A stretch of DNA of 64,000 nucleotides from Furfurilactobacillus entadae (lineage in GTDB: Bacteria; Bacillota; Bacilli; Lactobacillales; Lactobacillaceae), in NCBI RefSeq assembly GCF_045862745.1, contig NZ_BQXN01000005.1:1-64000 (forward strand). The letters run 5' to 3'. Under the pieces are notes generated by a model, which did not search any database, was not told the DNA's origin, and saw only the letters and a list, made by a program, of their open reading frames with translations. The first letter of the stretch is position 1. Every line of letters begins with the position of its first letter. Shown in pieces: positions 53,201 through 60,403 of the stretch. A program made the position numbers and the translations under genes.

Positions 53201-53300
53201 AAAGCTTATTGTAATTCACATTTGATAAATCTTCTCGATAAGACCAGCCCTCATCCTTTAACTTATTAATGACGGCTTCTTCAAACTTATTTTCTGCCAT
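50283..53300 (-). CDS. hsdR: Type I restriction endonuclease subunit R
   Basis: The product is 1005 aa and appears intact. The N-terminal nuclease domain has a PD-(D/E)xK-like core (RRIDLLLLINGLPIAHIEEKDE near 136-157). The motor domain has Walker A HTTGSGKTVTSFK near 293, IVDRVDL, DEAH in LMDEAHRSASG near 402, GFTGTPNF and SRTNRT in motif VI. HsdR cuts DNA only in complex with HsdM and HsdS; neither is present complete here. Codon and base use are more AT-rich than the flanks, fitting acquisition. It starts 43 bp after the stop of an hsdS remnant. Confidence 0.92.
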   Translation of the reverse strand: MAENKFEEAVINKLKDEGWSYREDLSNVNYNKLYQHWREILNRNNNIKLLGNDLTDTEFELLKVELNKNRTPYDSQLVLAGAGNIGTLPLTRDDGTQLEIEIFYGDEVAGGRSEYEVVSQVTFDRLPNTLSKKRRIDLLLLINGLPIAHIEEKDESLQNQWNAFEQLEKYDSDGMYTGLMSFVQTQFILSQHSAHYLARPKNPSSYNKDFVFGWRDDNGRDVTNTMEFIHQVMGIPALHRLVTVNMIPDAANDNLMVMRSYQIQATRAILERMKQMDNNGLIEKEGGYVWHTTGSGKTVTSFKVAQLLASMPRVRNVLFIVDRVDLVSQTFENFQSFAYKTFEKRIKVVNGNQLKRELKENNQASYIYLITVQGLDKAIKDKIIGDKVVKAGLHSDERMVILMDEAHRSASGDSVARIKKALPKTTWFGFTGTPNFYSDEVNDVKTTRNVSTHDVFGRRLHRYTIKDAIGDGNVLGFDVTYYVPDIEADADTSMSDQDLEQAVYTSLPYRKSVVNDISTHWSDNAAGPIEYGVRKPNQFQALLAVSGKQAVVAYYNLFKELAPDLRVAMTYSRDEDNGLGASDLQEALKQAMQEYTQRYNTTNFLESQNPERDYLKDLSKRLARKKPYNRGDDADRIDLVIVSDQLLTGFDSKYVNVIYMDKILKEGLLIQAMSRTNRTIDRNAKPHGKVRFYRKGEIMEENVKNALVIYTKGGNDTIEDAEEQPSDEEQKELIDDKILAPKIAKQIDELQPKITVLKQLSGDDFSQEPKGQRAMQEFALIAAEVNQKVQRLVQQGYKLGSEVDAIDEQGNTTDEKIALAIASEDELSALQARLNDVNNKLPADKQIDLTNIRVAIEAYASEIIDYDRLVDLLNQYMDETISKNREAVEEHITPMDDKSRDEINGVLDGIEDGVYKEHFNTETLKTARKSIRSERRELKLRRWSADNDYNGNEIVEAYDLYMPGVDLNDNPKLSDKMSNIEKNAEMNFFEMASFEKDLLEFFATA

Positions 53301-53343
53301 TTTATTCTTCTTTCACGTTATTTGGCGCTTTTAACCCCAATAA

Positions 53344-53475
53344 TTACACGAACATTGTCTGTAACAACGCTTTTTTTACCTTTTTCAATGCTTCGCCCTT
53401 ACGTTGGTTGACAGCTATTAGGTTGTCGAGGTTTTTAAATAGGTCGCCAATATCATTTTGTTCACTAAAATCGAA
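53344..53475 (-). pseudogene. hsdS: hsdS 3' remnant with authentic tail
   Basis: The minus strand reads FDFSEQNDIGDLFKNLDNLI then AVNQRKGEALKKVKKALLQT and MFV before TAA. This is the normal coiled C-terminal end of a type I specificity subunit. The 5' portion is gone: upstream of 53475 the sequence switches to the antisense of a second hsdS end. The junction shares TTCGATTTTAG with that second piece, which suggests recombination at short homology. Confidence 0.85.
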
Positions 53476-53562
53476 ATTGCAATACCAAATAGCAATGTTG
53501 AGAAAGCATTGATCGGCGATCTTTTTGAGCGAATGGATACCTTAATAGCTGTCAACCAGCGT
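53465..53562. repeat. 98-bp inverted repeat, right copy
   Basis: Exact reverse complement of 48777-48874. It places a plus-strand hsdS end back to back with the minus-strand hsdS tail at 53344-53475. Confidence 0.95.
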
Positions 53563-53595
53563 CAGCCAGTTTTAGTCCATTCACAGCCGCCTTAA
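53467..53595 (+). pseudogene. hsdS: hsdS fragment on the opposite strand
   Basis: The plus strand reads KIEIAIPNSNVEKALIGDLF through NQR, identical to the end of the cassette at 48714-49286, then diverges to QPVLVHSQPP and a TAA. It has no start. The region from 53596 to the terminator at 53779 is AT-rich and shows no gene. Confidence 0.8.
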
Positions 53596-53778
53596 TTAAG
53601 AACATTCATATTTTTAATCCTCGCAACTAGCCACATCAAATCACAAAATTAATTTTTCATAGTTTTGCAGGCTATTTTCATGATGACATTCAAAATATCA
53701 CGTAATATCGTTAATAGGTAACCCCTGTTATTCCATAAAGCAATGATGACCAAGAATTACAATACGGATTTTAAAAAC

Positions 53779-53828
53779 AAAAACTGACAAGGACTCTCCA
53801 TAGTCATCGGAGATATCCTTGTCAGTTT
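53779..53828 (-). terminator. Terminator of the 2-ketogluconate-type operon
   Basis: Arms around AAACTGACAAGGA (53781-53799 and 53809-53828) pair on the minus strand and are followed by TTTTTGTTTTT, directly after the dehydrogenase stop. Confidence 0.85.
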
Positions 53829-53830
53829 CT

Positions 53831-54775
53831 TTACTTCACTTCATTAACCCGGTACTTCGCTTCTTCCCCACTCAGCACCCGCACAATGTCATTCGCAGCA
53901 TCAATGGCCATCCGCCGCTTAGTTTCCACCGTGTTCGAGGCAATGTGTGGTGTTAACAACGCATTGTCCAATCCAACTAACGGGTTGGTTACAGGCAGTG
54001 GTTCCTCTTCAAAGACATCCAGCGCTGCACCAGCGATGTCGTGATTCTTCAGTGCGGCGACCAGGTCAGCTTCCACGAGGATGCTCCCCCGCGCCATGTT
54101 GATCAGGTATGCATCATCCTTCATCAGCTTAAACTCGGCGGCCCCAATCGAGTGCTCCGTTGTCGGAATTGCTGGCAGGTGGACCATCACGAAGTCAGCT
54201 TCCCTAAACAGCGTTTCCCGATCGACAATCGTTACGGTGTCAGTGCTCTTTGCAAACGGATCAACCGCAATAAGCGTAACACCAAAGCCCTGCAACTTTT
54301 CTGCAACAGCCCGCCCAATTCGACCAAAGCCCAGAATCCCAACGGTCTTCCCGTAGATATCGTGACCAAGATGGGTCTTCCGGTAGTTCCAATTGTCATC
54401 ATGCAACGCCTTTGAATCCTGATACAGGTTCTTACTGATGGCAAGTAGTTCTGTCACCGCAGTCTCTGCAACGGCTCCTGACAACGCTGTGGGGGTGTTA
54501 ACCACCTGAATCCCACGCTTTGTGGCTGCGTCCACATCCACGGAGTCATAGCCAACTCCGTTACGCGCGATCACCTTTAAGTTTGGCATGCCGGCCATCA
54601 CTTCGTCGTCGAACGGTTGCGTGCCGATCAACACGGCACTTGCGTCCTTCCCTTCAGTCATCATGACCTGCTTATCACGGCCGGTTCCGACAACAACGTC
54701 CAACCCTGCGTTTTCTAAAATTTCTTTTCCTGCTGCTGGGACATCATCGGGTAAAAAGACCATCTGTTTTGTCAT
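53831..54775 (-). CDS. 2-hydroxyacid dehydrogenase, probable 2-keto-6-phosphogluconate reductase (KguD-like)
   Basis: The product is 314 aa. The NAD(P)-binding motif is GILGFGRIGRAVAEKL near 145, with catalytic Arg in NMARGSILVE, Glu in FEEEPLP and His in LLTPHIASN. Family members reduce 2-keto acids to D-2-hydroxyacids. Last gene of an operon with a PfkB kinase, a KguE-like epimerase and a transporter; in that setting the best guess is reduction of 2-keto-6-phosphogluconate to 6-phosphogluconate. AAGGAG lies 7 nt upstream. A phosphoglycerate dehydrogenase-like role is the alternative. Confidence 0.75.
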   Translation of the reverse strand: MTKQMVFLPDDVPAAGKEILENAGLDVVVGTGRDKQVMMTEGKDASAVLIGTQPFDDEVMAGMPNLKVIARNGVGYDSVDVDAATKRGIQVVNTPTALSGAVAETAVTELLAISKNLYQDSKALHDDNWNYRKTHLGHDIYGKTVGILGFGRIGRAVAEKLQGFGVTLIAVDPFAKSTDTVTIVDRETLFREADFVMVHLPAIPTTEHSIGAAEFKLMKDDAYLINMARGSILVEADLVAALKNHDIAGAALDVFEEEPLPVTNPLVGLDNALLTPHIASNTVETKRRMAIDAANDIVRVLSGEEAKYRVNEVK

Positions 54776-54776
54776 G

Positions 54777-55742
54777 TTATTCTCCTTTACTTGTCGCTAA
54801 AAACGTTGCTAATGCTTCCCGAGTTGGGTATCCATCGTTATCCCCTGGTGTTTGAACCTGGAGTGCGCCAACCGCGTTACCACGTTCAACAGCATTTTGA
54901 ATATCGAGGCCCTCAAGTAACGCGGTAATGACGCCAAGGGCAAAGCCATCGCCGGCCCCAACGGTATCAACCACGTGATCCACATTGAAACCAGGAATTT
55001 GAACACCAGTCTCATCGCCACGGTTTTTAATGTAGGCACCAGCGGCCCCAATCTTAACGATAACGGTCTCTGTGACATCCCCATTGTTTAGGTAGAAGTC
55101 GGCAATCTTTTCTGGATCACGTGATCCCATTAAGATCTCCCCTTCATCCACACCAGGTAAAACGATGTTCCCGTACTTGGCCAGCTCATTAATGGTGGTG
55201 ACCATTTGTTCCGTTGACGCCCATAAAGCAGGCCGCAGGTTTGGATCAAACGTGGTTTGGATGTGGTTAGCCAGCATTCGTTTTGCAAAGTAGGTAAACG
55301 TTTCCCGGGCCGTCTCCGAAATTGCGGGGAAGATCCCTGAGAGGTGGGCCATCTTGACGCCATTCAAATCAATGGTATCAATAACTGCCTTATCCAAATG
55401 AGCGGCTGCTGAATTCCGGCGAAAATTAAACGTCTTCGGATCACCCTTTGATACCCGTTCTTTCAACTGAAAGGCCGTCCAGTTATTCTCATCTGAGCTG
55501 ATGTAGTTTGCGCCAACGCCGAATGCCTTAACCCCATTAATGGCGAACGCACCCAAGGGGTCTTCACCAACTTGGGAAATGTACTCCGTTGAGTGTCCCA
55601 AACGGGTTGCCCCAATCATGACATTCAGTTCGGCACCACCAAGTAGTTTGTAATAGTTAATGCTTTCGACCAGGTTCTTATCAACATCCGTCGATGCAAA
55701 TGTGACAATTGGTTCACCTAGAGTTAATAGTTCAGTCATCAT
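54777..55742 (-). CDS. PfkB-family sugar-acid kinase (KguK/KdgK-like)
   Basis: The product is 321 aa. GGAELNVMIGATRLGHSTEYI near the N-terminus matches the first PfkB signature, and DTVGAGDGFALGVITALLEG near 262 the second, with the catalytic Asp in GAGD. The sequence type is that of 2-keto-3-deoxygluconate or 2-ketogluconate kinases. No KDPG aldolase gene lies in the operon, which favours 2-ketogluconate. GGGAG lies 4-7 nt before two ATGs. It ends 1 bp before the dehydrogenase gene. Confidence 0.8.
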   Translation of the reverse strand: MMTELLTLGEPIVTFASTDVDKNLVESINYYKLLGGAELNVMIGATRLGHSTEYISQVGEDPLGAFAINGVKAFGVGANYISSDENNWTAFQLKERVSKGDPKTFNFRRNSAAAHLDKAVIDTIDLNGVKMAHLSGIFPAISETARETFTYFAKRMLANHIQTTFDPNLRPALWASTEQMVTTINELAKYGNIVLPGVDEGEILMGSRDPEKIADFYLNNGDVTETVIVKIGAAGAYIKNRGDETGVQIPGFNVDHVVDTVGAGDGFALGVITALLEGLDIQNAVERGNAVGALQVQTPGDNDGYPTREALATFLATSKGE

Positions 55743-55763
55743 CTTTCTCCCTTAACAATTTAA

Positions 55764-57044
55764 TTAACGACCAAAGAACAGGTAGACAAGCGCAGTATTA
55801 ACAATACTGATCACCCACATAACGGGAACGCCCATCTTCAGGTACGTCTTTGCCTCTAACTTTGAGTAGGTCAGCGCCCATGTGTTCCATGACTGCGTCA
55901 AATCAATGGACACGGCCATAATGCTGACGGTGTAAAACAGTGGTAGCAAAAACATTGGGCTAAACGTATGTGTTGCCGCCAACACGGACGCAGTGGCCGC
56001 ACCAGCACCCCAAACGTGCAACGGTCCACGGAACAACGCTAGTGGTGCTAAAATCCCAAAGGCTATCGCAATAACTAACGCATTGTGCGGTAAAATCACT
56101 TCGATCAGGCCCTTAAACCGTGGGACATTAATGGTGGCTGCACCAACGAACATGATCAATGCCATTAAGAACATGATTAAACCGGAGATATCATTAATGG
56201 CCTGGCTGGTTGTTTTATTGATAAACGCCACGAGCTCGGAAAACTTCTTCATTCTTCCCGTCAAGAGTAAAGCAATCAGTGTTGATAGTAATAGCGACGG
56301 AATGGCATCCCACTTGAACAACAGGTTAAAGACGACCGGTAGTAACGGAATGATGTACGTTACTGGGTTGACCTGTGTGATATCCTCAGGGGCCTGTTCG
56401 CCTTCGATGAAATCGACATGACCATCCTTAATTTGGCGACTGTTTAAAAGAACGAAGATAATGACACCCACCAATTGGACCGCCATCGCTGTGATCCCAA
56501 AGACGAGGTAGCGACCGGAGTAGTTGACCGATGGAAAGAACGCCTTGATTTGGTTAAACAGCACGACATTAATGTACATTGCCGCACCAATGGCCATTGT
56601 AAATGCCGGAATGGCCACCCGCTTAGGCACCCCAATCGACAGAAGGATCGGAATGAGAATGACCCCAATGGCCATTACGGACCCCACACCATAAGCTGAC
56701 GAGAAGATCAACGCCGTCACCAGCACGATCACAATTGTTGCCAGAACCGGTGCCTTTTTCCCCAGCTTTTGTGTTTTGGAAGAAATGGAGCCCGCAATTC
56801 CAGTGTCCACCAGAACCCGGCCAAACCACGATCCAAAAACAATGTAAATAATTGTCGGCCCGTACTTTAGCGCTGGCTCAGCAATCACCTTTTGCATTGC
56901 CACGTTCACTGGCACAAGGCCAATAACTGCCCATAACACTGCCATCACGAAGAACCCAATCGTGAGGTTCCCGCCCTTCACAATGTAATAAATAAACGCC
57001 AAGAACGTTAATAATAGCAGTGAGCTAATCACAATGTTTTCCAT
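55764..57044 (-). CDS. Sugar-acid transporter, GntP/ion-transporter-like fold
   Basis: The product is 426 aa with about 11-12 hydrophobic segments. It is not MFS-like: there is no central loop or GxxxDRxGRR motif. The pattern of small-residue helices (FIYYIVKGGNLTIGFFVMAV, GPTIIYIVFGSWFGRVLVDTG) and LAPLALFRGPLHVWGAGAATA recalls the GntP/citrate-type ion transporter superfamily. In this operon it would import the substrate, likely 2-ketogluconate or a related acid. GAGG lies 7 nt upstream of the ATG. It is 2 bp after the epimerase gene. Confidence 0.65.
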   Translation of the reverse strand: MENIVISSLLLLTFLAFIYYIVKGGNLTIGFFVMAVLWAVIGLVPVNVAMQKVIAEPALKYGPTIIYIVFGSWFGRVLVDTGIAGSISSKTQKLGKKAPVLATIVIVLVTALIFSSAYGVGSVMAIGVILIPILLSIGVPKRVAIPAFTMAIGAAMYINVVLFNQIKAFFPSVNYSGRYLVFGITAMAVQLVGVIIFVLLNSRQIKDGHVDFIEGEQAPEDITQVNPVTYIIPLLPVVFNLLFKWDAIPSLLLSTLIALLLTGRMKKFSELVAFINKTTSQAINDISGLIMFLMALIMFVGAATINVPRFKGLIEVILPHNALVIAIAFGILAPLALFRGPLHVWGAGAATASVLAATHTFSPMFLLPLFYTVSIMAVSIDLTQSWNTWALTYSKLEAKTYLKMGVPVMWVISIVNTALVYLFFGR

Positions 57045-57046
57045 GG

Positions 57047-57790
57047 TTATACCTCACTTAATAAGTGTTCGATCCCGTCGCCAATCTCTTGTTCACTGGT
57101 CACCGGATATTCCAACGCAACCGGAACGTCCGTCGGGAGGATGGCTAAAATTGATTGCCACTTAATGTCACCACGCCCCAGTGGAACGGTCTTCGTTTGA
57201 CTACCAGTTCCAAGATCATCCTTGACGTGAATGTACCGAACATACTTGGTCAACGCCTTGGCTGCTTCAACTTCATCGTCGTCAACGTAGCGCCAGTTAC
57301 CCATGTCGTAGACATAACCAATTGGTAACTGATGGTTTTCCATGACCTGCATGAAGGCTAAAATTGCTTCAATGCTCCCAGTGCTTTTAATTTGATTGTT
57401 TTCAACGTTAATTTGGTCCACGCGCGCTGCATAGTCAGCCAGTTGTGCAGCTTGTTCCTCAGTCAGTGTCGGATTTTCATTCACATTAAACTTAATCACT
57501 GACACGCCCATCTTTTCGGCTTCGTCAAAGTACATGGCGAGTTTCGGATTCAGTCCCCCATCAACTAACAAGGCATCTGGAACCGAGTAAAAGAGTTTTA
57601 GATCATGCGCTTCAGCAAACGATTTGATCCCCGCCATTTCAGCATTCAGATCGAAAAAGTATTCCCGGCGAATTTCAGCGTTCGTAATGTTTAAGTCCAC
57701 CACGCGCTGTAACATTGCCAATTGGGGTTCCCCCGCTTGATGATCTGCATCAAACAATAGATTATTAAGTACGATTTGATTTCGTTTCAT
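57047..57790 (-). CDS. Sugar phosphate isomerase/epimerase, TIM barrel (KguE-like)
   Basis: The product is 247 aa, an AP-endonuclease-2-type TIM barrel. Metal-ligand-like residues appear in order: IKFNVNENP (barrel strand near 100), GYVYDMGNWRYV near 158, RYIHVKDD near 187, and VALEYP near 232. In the kgu operon of Pseudomonas, KguE is of this family. It may epimerise or isomerise the imported acid or its phosphate, though KguE's reaction is not well defined. Short gap to the next gene. Confidence 0.72.
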   Translation of the reverse strand: MKRNQIVLNNLLFDADHQAGEPQLAMLQRVVDLNITNAEIRREYFFDLNAEMAGIKSFAEAHDLKLFYSVPDALLVDGGLNPKLAMYFDEAEKMGVSVIKFNVNENPTLTEEQAAQLADYAARVDQINVENNQIKSTGSIEAILAFMQVMENHQLPIGYVYDMGNWRYVDDDEVEAAKALTKYVRYIHVKDDLGTGSQTKTVPLGRGDIKWQSILAILPTDVPVALEYPVTSEQEIGDGIEHLLSEV

Positions 57791-57801
57791 TTTCTTTCAC
57801 C

Positions 57802-58059
57802 CTAATAGCGATTAAGTTCGCTGACTTTACTGAGTAATTCACCAAACGGCAATTGGTGCCAATCCTGATCTGATTCTGCGTTAAAGTTTTGCGCATCCAA
57901 CTTGTTGAACTTTTCAATTAAGAAATAAGCCGTTAAGTATGCAGCAAGCTCATGCTTGGCCAACCGTTCAATGCCCTTGTCCGAATCATCCGCATGTAAA
58001 GTGCTCATAAACGTCATTGCGAAGCGCTCTGGATCAATCTTGACACTGTTGTCTTCCAT
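57802..58059 (-). CDS. First gene of the operon, unknown function
   Basis: The product is 85 aa, not recognised. It looks soluble and helical (ERFAMTFMSTLHADDSDKGI, KHELAAYLTAYFLIEKF). AAGGGG lies 9 nt upstream of the ATG, and the gene stands 11 bp before the epimerase gene. It may be a small regulatory or accessory subunit for the pathway. Confidence 0.6.
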   Translation of the reverse strand: MEDNSVKIDPERFAMTFMSTLHADDSDKGIERLAKHELAAYLTAYFLIEKFNKLDAQNFNAESDQDWHQLPFGELLSKVSELNRY

Positions 58060-58086
58060 CAGTTTTTACCCCTTTTATTGGCATGA

Positions 58087-58168
58087 TTCACCAACTTGCA
58101 AGTTTGGTGAACCGTTTTCCGAAACCGGTTTACTAAGACAGTGTAATCGCTTCCAGTTTGCCTGTCAA
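58087..58168 (-). promoter_or_regulatory. Promoter, cre, LacI operator and leader palindrome of the operon
   Basis: On the minus strand TTGACA (58163-58168) and TACACT (58140-58145) have a 17-bp spacer, close to consensus. TGTAATCGCTTCCA (58142-58155, plus strand) matches cre at 13 of 14 positions and lies over the spacer and -10. AAACCGGTTT (58122-58131) is a perfect LacI-type palindrome just after the start point; the core is the same as the PtxS operator of Pseudomonas. Further down the leader, TTCACCAA (58087-58094) and TTGGTGAA (58104-58111) form an 8-bp-arm palindrome around CTTGCAAGT. Confidence 0.7.
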
Positions 58169-58208
58169 CTTTTTTAATCTTGTTTTTTTGATGTATACTT
58201 AATCCACT

Positions 58209-59198
58209 ATGAAAAAAACGACTATTAATGATATAGCCGAGGCTGCTCAGGTTTCAAAAACGACCGTCTCGCGCTTTTTAAACCAGAAGTATGACAACAT
58301 GTCTGCCGACACTAAAAAAAAGATTGCGCAGACGATTAAAGACCTCAACTACAGTCCAAACCGCCGGGCGCAATCTTTAAAGAACCACCGCTCCCATTTG
58401 ATCGGGATCTCGGTTGCTGACATTTCGAATCCTTACACATCACGTCTCTTAAAGGGGGTCAACAGCGCACTGGCCGACACCCCCTATCAGATCATGATTA
58501 TGGACGCCGATAATTCAATCGAACTGGAAGCCCTCAACATTCAAAAATTGATTGCTGATGAAGTGGACGCCATTATTCTTCAACCACTCACCAACGACTT
58601 GCACCAGTATCAAAATCTGATTGACGCCGACATTCCCACGATCCAGGTTGACCGTTACGTTAACCAGGCCATCTGGCCGTCCGTCGTTTCGGATAACTTT
58701 GCAAAGTCCTTTGAAGTGGGCGAATTGATCAAGGCGAAGGGCTATCAACACGTTGTTTTGCTGACCAATAGTGCTCAGACCATCAGTAGCCGGAAGAACC
58801 GGGTTGATGGCTTAACGGAAAGCATTGCTGGTTCACCCATCTCAACCAAAATTATTGATCTCGACCACACATCAGCTTGGGACAAGCTTGCCGTTGACGA
58901 ATTAACCACCCACCCTGAAACTGTCCTTTACGCTCTTAACGGGGAAATCCTGTGGAAAGTTATCCGTGCCCTCCGAAACCACGGGGTGTCGTTTCCGGAG
59001 ACCGTGGGGCTCATTGGTTATGATGACGATGGTCTTGCCGATTTAGTGACCCCTGCTGTTTCCGCAATCACCCAAGATCCCCTTGCAATCGGTCAAACCG
59101 CCGCAGACAAGCTATTGGTCGCATTAACCACCGGCGAAAAACTGACGGTGGAAAAGATTCAGATTCCGGCGCTGATTGAACAGCGGGCATCACTGTAG
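58209..59198 (+). CDS. LacI-family regulator of the sugar-acid operon
   Basis: The product is 329 aa. The N-terminal HTH is TINDIAEAAQVSKTTVSRFL with hinge NYSPNRRAQSLKN, and the periplasmic-binding-like effector domain starts HLIGISVADISNPY. It is close to KdgR-type LacI proteins, and by context to PtxS. Divergent from the operon and sharing its 150-bp control region. Its -10 (TATACT, 58194-58199) ends only 9 nt before the ATG, and no Shine-Dalgarno is visible, so the mRNA may be leaderless. Confidence 0.87.
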   Translation: MKKTTINDIAEAAQVSKTTVSRFLNQKYDNMSADTKKKIAQTIKDLNYSPNRRAQSLKNHRSHLIGISVADISNPYTSRLLKGVNSALADTPYQIMIMDADNSIELEALNIQKLIADEVDAIILQPLTNDLHQYQNLIDADIPTIQVDRYVNQAIWPSVVSDNFAKSFEVGELIKAKGYQHVVLLTNSAQTISSRKNRVDGLTESIAGSPISTKIIDLDHTSAWDKLAVDELTTHPETVLYALNGEILWKVIRALRNHGVSFPETVGLIGYDDDGLADLVTPAVSAITQDPLAIGQTAADKLLVALTTGEKLTVEKIQIPALIEQRASL

Positions 59199-59222
59199 AA
59201 GTTTCGTTTTAACATTTACGTT

Positions 59223-59351
59223 ATGTGGGATGACTCCTTCGATCTAACAGCTTTATCGACCGGCTGGTTACAGGTCCTGGAGAAATATCATAACGACTAT
59301 GCGTTGGATAGTGACAAAGCGTTACCTTGGTCCCCTGAGGTAACTGAGTAG
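59223..59351 (+). other. 42-codon open frame after the LacI gene
   Basis: ATG to TAG, reading MWDDSFDLTALSTGWLQVLE and ending SPEVTE. It has no ribosome binding site. It is in the same frame as the LacI gene, and the frame is open from the LacI TAG through to it. It may be a gene remnant or chance. The rest of 59199-59528 is two terminators. Confidence 0.25.
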
Positions 59352-59375
59352 TTTTGCTAAAATGCGGGACAATAC

Positions 59376-59434
59376 AAATAAACCGCGGTGTCGATCCTCT
59401 TAATGGGAGAATCGACACCGCGGTTTATTTTCAT
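59376..59434. terminator. Strong bidirectional terminator
   Basis: Perfect 20-bp arms (59376-59395 and 59411-59430) around AAACCGCGGTGTCGAT, with A and T runs at the ends. It ends the LacI transcript and can also stop read-through from rpsI. Confidence 0.85.
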
Positions 59435-59465
59435 TTTGCTATCCCCAAACCATTTAATGTCGCAC

Positions 59466-59499
59466 ACAAAAACCCCTCGCCATAACAGCGAGGGGTTTT
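59466..59499 (-). terminator. Terminator of rpsI
   Basis: On the minus strand AAAACCCCTCGC pairs with GCGAGGGGTTTT and is followed by TTGTG, 30 bp after the rpsI stop. Confidence 0.85.
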
Positions 59500-59528
59500 G
59501 CATATCCACCAAATCGAAAATCGAAAGA

Positions 59529-59921
59529 TTAACGCTTTGAGAATTGTGAAGCTTTACGGGCCTTTTTAAGACCTGGCTTCTTCCGTTCCTTCATCCGGGC
59601 GTCACGAGTTAATAACCCGGCGCTCTTCAATGCGGGACGGAAATCAGGGTCAACCGTCAGTAAAGCACGGGCGATCCCATGACGAGTGGCACCGGCTTGA
59701 CCGGAGAAGCCACCACCATTGACGTTAACTAAAACATCATAGTTACCAGTCGTTTCTGTTGCAGCAAATGGTTGAACAACCACTTCACGCAAGTTAGCGA
59801 AAGGAATGTATTCAGTAATATCCTTACCATTCATGGTAATTTTACCAGTCCCGGGAACTAAACGTACCCGAGCAACTGAGTTTTTCCGACGACCTGTGCC
59901 GGCATATTGAACAGTAGCCAA
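59529..59921 (-). CDS. rpsI: 30S ribosomal protein S9
   Basis: The product is 130 aa, with QYAGTGRRKNSVARVRLVPG at the start and the conserved basic end KKARKASQFSKR that reaches the decoding site. It lies 13 bp after rplM, forming the standard L13-S9 pair. Confidence 0.97.
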   Translation of the reverse strand: MATVQYAGTGRRKNSVARVRLVPGTGKITMNGKDITEYIPFANLREVVVQPFAATETTGNYDVLVNVNGGGFSGQAGATRHGIARALLTVDPDFRPALKSAGLLTRDARMKERKKPGLKKARKASQFSKR

Positions 59922-59934
59922 TGTGATTTCCTCC

Positions 59935-60378
59935 TTAGATTAAATTAGTAATATCCAGAACTTCTGGTTGTTGTGCAGCTTGATCGTGTTGATCACCTGC
60001 ATAAACGTGCAGCTTAAGCAGTTGCTTGTGACCAAGCGTTCCTGCTGGCAACATGCCCTTAACGGAAGTTTCAATCAACCGAATTGGGTTTTCGTCACGT
60101 AAGTTTCCTGCAGTACGTGACTTCAAGCCACCTGGGTGGTTTGAGTGATGGTAGTAGATCTTATCAGTTGCTTTGTGACCAGTTAAGGCAACCTTTGACG
60201 CGTTCAGAACAATGACAAAGTCACCCGTATCCACATTAGGGGTAAACGTTGGCTTGTTCTTTCCACGAAGGATTGAAGCAACGACGGTGCTTAAACGTCC
60301 CAAAGGAACGTCTGTGGCATCAACCACATACCATTTACGGTCTACTTCACCTGGTTTTGCTAAATATGTTGTACGCAC
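59935..60378 (-). CDS. rplM: 50S ribosomal protein L13
   Basis: The product is 147 aa, the usual length, from GTG at 60378 (GGAGG 8 nt upstream), starting MRTTYLAKPGEVDRKWYVVD. LGRLSTVVASILRGKNKPTF and GMLPAGTLGHKQLLKLHVYAG are family signatures. The frame extends five codons further but overlaps the ribosome binding site. Preceded by a structured leader that probably gives autogenous control. Confidence 0.96.
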   Translation of the reverse strand: MRTTYLAKPGEVDRKWYVVDATDVPLGRLSTVVASILRGKNKPTFTPNVDTGDFVIVLNASKVALTGHKATDKIYYHHSNHPGGLKSRTAGNLRDENPIRLIETSVKGMLPAGTLGHKQLLKLHVYAGDQHDQAAQQPEVLDITNLI

Positions 60379-60403
60379 GGTATTTTCCTCCAATTTCTTG
60401 TCT

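Noticed and set aside
53402..53420. Additional repeat of LIAVNQR coding sequence
   Set aside because: The 19-bp similarity to 48779-48797 reflects the conserved HsdS protein sequence; it is too short to be a separate repeat element.
48777..53562. A working on/off hsdS inversion switch
   Set aside because: In either orientation the cassette would gain no start and no authentic tail, so the pieces in the window cannot give a complete HsdS. Only the signature of shuffling is claimed.
53831..57790. Entner-Doudoroff-type 2-keto-3-deoxygluconate operon
   Set aside because: No KDPG aldolase or dehydratase is present, while a 2-hydroxyacid dehydrogenase and KguE-like protein are.
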